Assembly (NCBI GenBank): GCA_015662405.1 | Contig: DQUE01000037.1 | Location: 1 to 8,437, forward strand | Reading direction: 5' to 3' | Length of the DNA: 8,437 nt | Source of the DNA: Sulfurimonas autotrophica | GTDB taxonomy: Bacteria > Campylobacterota > Campylobacteria > Campylobacterales > Sulfurimonadaceae | Shown here: positions 6,360-8,437 of the stretch, piece by piece | How positions within the stretch are numbered: the stretch's first letter is position 1 | Layout of the letters: the number at the start of each line of letters is the position of its first letter | The notes under the pieces: generated by a model | The model's input: only the letters and a program-made list of their open reading frames with translations | What the model was told of the DNA's origin: nothing | The model's database searches: none | Program-made: the position numbers and the translations under genes

Positions 6360-6441
6360 TTGGTCACTCTATGCTACAATATCGTAAGAATATTTTTTAG
6401 TACTCAAGTGGCCAAGTGTTTATACGTACGAGTGGCCAAGT
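6360..6441. repeat. Three-copy AGTGrCCAA motif (one inverted, two direct) upstream of the protease gene
   Basis: AGTGGCCAAGT occurs exactly twice in direct orientation at 6407-6417 and 6431-6441, 24 bp apart start to start. A third, inverted and one-mismatch copy (TTGGTCACT, i.e. AGTGACCAA on the other strand) lies at 6360-6368. The DNA between the direct copies contains the palindrome TACGTA. The cluster sits 50-131 bp upstream of the protease ATG and brackets the TACAAT box, the layout of a transcription-factor binding array. No known consensus is recognised, so the regulator is unknown. Confidence 0.5.
6372..6380 (+). promoter_or_regulatory. Candidate extended -10 promoter for the protease gene
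   Basis: TGCTACAAT is a TGn-extended -10 box (TACAAT at 6375-6380). A transcript from about 6387 would carry a leader of about 100 nt that includes the two direct AGTGGCCAAGT repeats. No good -35 box is at the expected distance. It competes with the downstream sigma-54-like site as the real promoter. Confidence 0.35.
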
Positions 6442-6447
6442 TGATGC
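6433..6447 (+). promoter_or_regulatory. Sigma-54-like -24/-12 element
   Basis: TGGCCAAGTTGATGC has GG and GC separated by exactly 10 nt (6434-6435 and 6446-6447), the invariant spacing of RpoN promoters, with TGGC at -24 and TGC at -12. The -14 T of the consensus TTGC is A here, and the -22 region is CCA rather than CAC. Transcription would begin near 6459, 30-odd nt before the ATG. RpoN-dependent control of hydrogenase genes is known in other proteobacteria. It overlaps the second repeat copy, so the GG part may be there for another reason. Confidence 0.25.
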
Positions 6448-6490
6448 GTATCTGCATATTATTGTAAAAAAGAAAAGAGAGTAGGTATTT

Positions 6491-7042
6491 ATGGTACTCA
6501 TAGGAATAGGCAATGTGCTTCAAAAAGATGATGGACTCGGAGTGTATGCTACTACTTTTTTACATGAAAACTATAGCTTTTCTCCGAAAATTAAGATAAT
6601 CAATGGTGGAGTAGAGGGCATACATCTCTACAATGTGCTTGAGAACAGTTCACATGTTGTTGTGCTTGACTGCTTGCAGTTAAATGATGCACCAGCCTCT
6701 ATTTATGCTATACCTGCACAAGAGATATCAGGATATGGGCTTAATAATGGTGGTGCTCATGAAATTGGTATATTGCAATGTATGGACATGATGGAGTTAC
6801 AAGGAAAAGAGATCCCCAAAACAATCGTAATAGGAATGATACCGCAAGAAGTAACTTTTGCGTTTGGTCTCTCACAAAAAGTGCTTAATGCATTTGATGG
6901 ATATATTTCTGTGATTTTACAATATTTAAAAAAACATGGAATAGATGCAGTAAAAACTGCATCTCAAACAGATCTATTTGAGATAATAAACAGAGCAAAA
7001 GATCCATCTGGTGTTATGATTTCACAACAAAAGGAGGTATAA
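6491..7042 (+). CDS. hyaD: [NiFe]-hydrogenase maturation endopeptidase, HyaD/HybD/HupD family (peptidase M52)
   Basis: This cytoplasmic protease (183 residues) clips the C-terminal peptide from the hydrogenase large subunit once the NiFe(CN)2CO centre is in place. The family signature is complete: GIGNVLQKDDGLGV at residues 5-18, a VVVLD strand ending in Asp60, and NNGGAHEIG with His90. Asp14, Asp60 and His90 line up with the nickel-sensing Glu16, Asp62 and His93 of E. coli HybD. The segment VIGMIPQEVTFAFGLS (113-128) is the usual region before the last helix. Length slightly exceeds HybD (164) through a C-terminal tail of about 30 residues. The ATG has GAGAGTAGG 5 nt upstream. It is transcribed away from the T2SS operon and followed after 4 nt by a small membrane-protein gene. 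No large or small hydrogenase subunit gene is in view. Confidence 0.93.
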   Translation: MVLIGIGNVLQKDDGLGVYATTFLHENYSFSPKIKIINGGVEGIHLYNVLENSSHVVVLDCLQLNDAPASIYAIPAQEISGYGLNNGGAHEIGILQCMDMMELQGKEIPKTIVIGMIPQEVTFAFGLSQKVLNAFDGYISVILQYLKKHGIDAVKTASQTDLFEIINRAKDPSGVMISQQKEV

Positions 7043-7046
7043 GTTT

Positions 7047-7181
7047 ATGGAAGAAAAATTACCGCAAGAAGAAGAGAATCTTCCAAACAATGTAGAAGAG
7101 GAGTTAGTATTTGGTTATGGTGCAAGCGCTATATTTCTTATCTTCCTTGTTTTTGTTATCTATATCTCATTTATAAGGTAG
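7047..7181 (+). CDS. Small acidic single-span membrane protein (44 residues), unknown function
   Basis: A short gene starts at ATG 7047-7049 and stops at TAG 7179-7181. It has a perfect AAGGAGGT ribosome-binding site formed by the last codons of the protease gene (stop to start gap of 4 nt), which strongly suggests real translation. Residues 1-20 are acidic (MEEKLPQEEENLPNNVEEEL), followed by a Gly/Tyr turn and a hydrophobic helix at about 26-43 (ASAIFLIFLVFVIYISFI), ending in Arg44. It therefore looks like a single-span protein anchored by its C-terminus; by the positive-inside tendency the acidic part may face the periplasm, but charge evidence is thin. Coupling to the maturation protease suggests a role near a membrane hydrogenase or its assembly, or as a small subunit of a respiratory complex. 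I do not recognise the family. Confidence 0.75.
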   Translation: MEEKLPQEEENLPNNVEEELVFGYGASAIFLIFLVFVIYISFIR

Positions 7182-7193
7182 ATTTCTCTACCT
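7176..7193. terminator. Shared hairpin at the convergent gene ends
   Basis: AGGTAGA and TCTACCT form a perfect 7-bp stem around a TTTC loop. The TAG stop of the small plus-strand gene lies in the left arm, and the TAG stop of the minus-strand DUF695 gene lies in the right arm. It could end transcription in both directions, but neither side has a proper U-tract (AAATACC to the right, TTATAAAT leftward), so it may instead act as a 3'-end stabiliser. Confidence 0.45.
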
Positions 7194-7959
7194 AAATACC
7201 TTGCGCAAGAGAGGACTTGACAACACTCGTCTCCCATCCATCGTACTGAGCATTATAAAACTCTGTGATGTCAATGAGCGAGAGCGTTAAAGTATCAATA
7301 TCATGATAAAAAGGTTTATCCAAACGATAAAAGTCTAGGCCATTCATTCCATCTTCATTTACTATCTCTTTCTTTATCACAAACCCCTCTTTCTCTAATG
7401 CTTTTTTTAACTCCTCTTTTATCTCTACGTCTTCAAAATAGACCTTATGCTCTATTGCTCGTGGTACTTGCAGTGAATCGCCTTGCTCTTTTAAATTATC
7501 ACATACTTTATGATTTTGGATAAGCTGCCACTCTCTAGGAGTTGGGTAGAGTAACTTTTTATAATAATTCCACTCCCTATCGTCGCTATACCCATTTGTT
7601 ATTTCGTATGATGCATGTTCATTGAGTGCATACTCTATAAAGTCTTGCCAATTGTAACTAAACTGTAAATAATAAAGAAATGTTACATACCCATCAGAGA
7701 TAATTCGTCCAACATACTTTCCAATACGAAATTTTATCATGGCAGCTTCTAATTTATCTTCCATAAAGAGTATCTCTGGCTCTTCATTTTCACTCAACAT
7801 ACCATTTGCCTTCGGATCTTTGAGTTTTGCTTTTACAAATCCTATAATAGGGTGTGTATACTGTAGCTCCTCAATTTCCATAGAAATACCTGCATTAAAC
7901 TGTATAGAAGCAGGTTTTCCTTCTAAATTTTTCATATAAATTTCCCAATACTCTTGCAT
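7192..7959 (-). CDS. DUF695 and RraB-like domain protein
   Basis: This is a 255-residue soluble protein with no signal peptide or membrane span. Residues 1 to about 130 resemble DUF695 (opening EYWEIYMKNLEGKPASIQFN, then a Tyr-rich strand region near 90-105). YPTPREWQLIQN at 138-149 is the typical link into a C-terminal domain (about 150-250) resembling RraB, which ends with DITEFYNAQYDGWETSVV. RraB in E. coli binds RNase E and inhibits it; Campylobacterota generally use RNase Y/J instead, so that function should not be assumed. This domain pair is a recurrent small family of unknown role. The ATG at 7959-7957 has an ideal AAAAGGAG 6 nt upstream. It appears to be a single-gene unit, convergent with the plus-strand pair, with its promoter expected between it and the terminator at 8126-8153. 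Confidence 0.8.
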   Translation of the reverse strand: MQEYWEIYMKNLEGKPASIQFNAGISMEIEELQYTHPIIGFVKAKLKDPKANGMLSENEEPEILFMEDKLEAAMIKFRIGKYVGRIISDGYVTFLYYLQFSYNWQDFIEYALNEHASYEITNGYSDDREWNYYKKLLYPTPREWQLIQNHKVCDNLKEQGDSLQVPRAIEHKVYFEDVEIKEELKKALEKEGFVIKKEIVNEDGMNGLDFYRLDKPFYHDIDTLTLSLIDITEFYNAQYDGWETSVVKSSLAQGI

Positions 7960-7980
7960 CCCAATCTCCTTTTACTCTAT

Positions 7981-8124
7981 CTATCCTGTAACCACCTTTA
8001 TACTCTGTGTCTCATTGACATTTACTTCTAAAATGGCTGCATTAATTTTTGTTTTTCTAATCTTTATGCTATAGTTAAAATCTCTCTTATATCCACTATG
8101 ATAGTCCGTAGTCTTTAAATAAAA
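7981..8124 (-). pseudogene. Possible C-terminal protein remnant upstream of the DUF695 gene
   Basis: Forty-seven codons on the minus strand are free of stops between TAG at 8127-8125 and TAG at 7983-7981, with no usable start codon. The translation has a plausible strand-rich ending (INAAILEVNVNETQSIKVVTG). It begins inside the intrinsic terminator of the upstream gene, so it cannot be an intact gene. A deletion scar or chance are both possible. Some of this DNA must also carry the promoter of the DUF695 gene, but no -10 box stands out. Confidence 0.22.
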
Positions 8125-8125
8125 C

Positions 8126-8153
8126 TAAAAGAGAGCAGTTCTACTCTCTTTTA
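8126..8153 (-). terminator. Intrinsic terminator of the right-edge gene
   Basis: TAAAAGAGAG and CTCTCTTTTA form a perfect 10-bp stem around an 8-nt loop. Read on the minus strand the stem is followed by GTTTTATTTAAAG, a T-rich tail typical of rho-independent termination. It lies about 75 nt after the stop at 8229. Outer segments TAGTCC (8102-8107) and GGACTA (8155-8160) are also complementary, so a longer folded structure is possible. Confidence 0.7.
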
Positions 8154-8228
8154 AGGACTAAATAACACAATTATAAGCTGTAAGCCTTGAGTCAACTATT
8201 TATAAGGGTGTTTAAAAACAGCTGATAG
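8154..8228. other. 3' untranslated stretch of the right-edge gene
   Basis: No gene is seen. An imperfect inverted repeat (GTCAACTAT at 8191-8199 and ATAGTTAAC at 8225-8233, one mismatch) links the stop-codon region to the downstream stretch and may form a weak hairpin before the terminator. Nothing else stands out. Confidence 0.35.
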
Positions 8229-8437
8229 TTAACAAACTGTTAGGTCATTCCCCCCATAAAACATACTTCGCCCCTCAACAGGTAGCTGGTTATTGAAATA
8301 GATAGGATGATTGACTGCTATCTCTTTGCTCATTTTAGAAAATATTTGTCTATTTCTAAGCAATGAGCCACTCACTGCTACTGCTGTGATATTCATATTT
8401 TGTTTTATTTCATCTAGTTCATTAGCTACAAATTCTA
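8229..8437 (-). CDS. C-terminus of a Kae1/HypF-like carbamoyltransferase-fold protein (partial at right edge)
   Basis: The last 69 codons of a minus-strand gene, ending in TAA at 8231-8229; the start is beyond the right edge. The visible part reads ITAVAVSGSLLRNRQIFSKM, then a NHPIYFNNQLPVEGRSMF segment and a GGNDL ending. This resembles the end of the HypF/Kae1 (YrdC-associated carbamoyltransferase) domain, whose pattern is a hydrophobic strand, SGG, xxNR, a helix, then a strand with P..(N)D.G and a Gly. Here the SGG is SGS and the P..DGG is P.EGR, so it would be a divergent member, or a HypF relative with altered active site. HypF makes the CN ligands of [NiFe] hydrogenases, which would fit the nearby maturation protease. 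Only the tail is visible, so the identification is tentative. Confidence 0.45.
   Translation of the reverse strand, partial: EFVANELDEIKQNMNITAVAVSGSLLRNRQIFSKMSKEIAVNHPIYFNNQLPVEGRSMFYGGNDLTVC

Larger units (their letters stand above)
6110..6490. other. Divergent intergenic region between the T2SS operon and the hydrogenase protease gene
   Basis: About 380 bp without an intact gene. From left to right it holds the upstream part of the gspG promoter, the start-less remnant at 6164-6268, an AT-rich segment, and the control region of the protease gene with three AGTGrCCAA copies and two candidate promoters. I see no tRNA, riboswitch-like structure or intrinsic terminator here. Confidence 0.6.

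Noticed and set aside
6407..6422. First repeat copy as a second sigma-54 promoter
   Set aside because: Ten bases after its GG the sequence reads AT, not GC.
6407..6441. Direct repeats as the start of a CRISPR array or an attachment site
   Set aside because: Only two 11-bp copies with a 13-nt gap; CRISPR repeats are longer with longer spacers, and no integrase or tRNA is present.
7739..7939. Plus-strand 66-codon frame
   Set aside because: Antisense to the start of the DUF695 gene, whose own start has an ideal ribosome-binding site.

Overview
The window is AT-rich (by eye about one-third G+C). Its protein style, rich in Lys/Glu/Ile/Leu with 'KxAFTLxEL' pseudopilin leaders, together with hydrogenase maturation genes, suggests a free-living, probably chemolithotrophic Campylobacterota (Sulfurimonas/Sulfurovum-like). 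That placement is inference from sequence style, not a search.

Positions 1-6074 (minus strand) hold one tightly packed type II secretion system (T2SS) operon. In transcription order it runs gspG (major pseudopilin), a minor pseudopilin of GspH type, gspF (inner-membrane platform), gspK (tip pseudopilin), gspL and gspM (platform and ATPase recruitment), a GspN-like membrane-anchored protein, gspC (PDZ coupling protein) and the first 137 codons of gspD (outer-membrane secretin), which runs off the left edge. Almost every junction overlaps by 1-20 nt or is separated by 1 nt, so translation is probably coupled. A -10 box lies just upstream of gspG. No gspE, gspI or gspJ is in the window; gspE may follow gspD off the left edge. 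The order differs from the classical C-D-E-F-G-H-I-J-K-L-M-N.

Positions 6075-6490 are a 416-bp divergent intergenic region. It holds the gspG promoter, a start-less gene remnant on the minus strand, and three copies of an AGTGrCCAA motif plus candidate promoters facing the next gene.

Positions 6491-7181 (plus strand) encode a [NiFe]-hydrogenase maturation endopeptidase (HyaD/HybD/HupD family) and, 4 nt later, a 44-residue acidic single-span membrane protein that has a perfect Shine-Dalgarno. No hydrogenase structural genes are in the window.

Positions 7192-7959 (minus strand) encode a DUF695 plus RraB-like protein, convergent with the small gene. The two stop codons sit in opposite arms of one perfect hairpin. 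Upstream of it, 7960-8228 holds a possible protein remnant and a strong intrinsic terminator for the last gene.

That last gene (8229 to the right edge, minus strand) is the C-terminus of a protein resembling the Kae1/HypF carbamoyltransferase fold, which would fit a hydrogenase-maturation neighbourhood.

In short, an outer-membrane secretion operon sits back to back with the edge of a hydrogenase accessory region. I do not see a clear new defence or mobile system. The most interesting items are the shared Ala(-1) prepilin leaders, the cysteine cluster in the minor pseudopilin, the repeat array in front of the maturation protease, and the small membrane protein following it.
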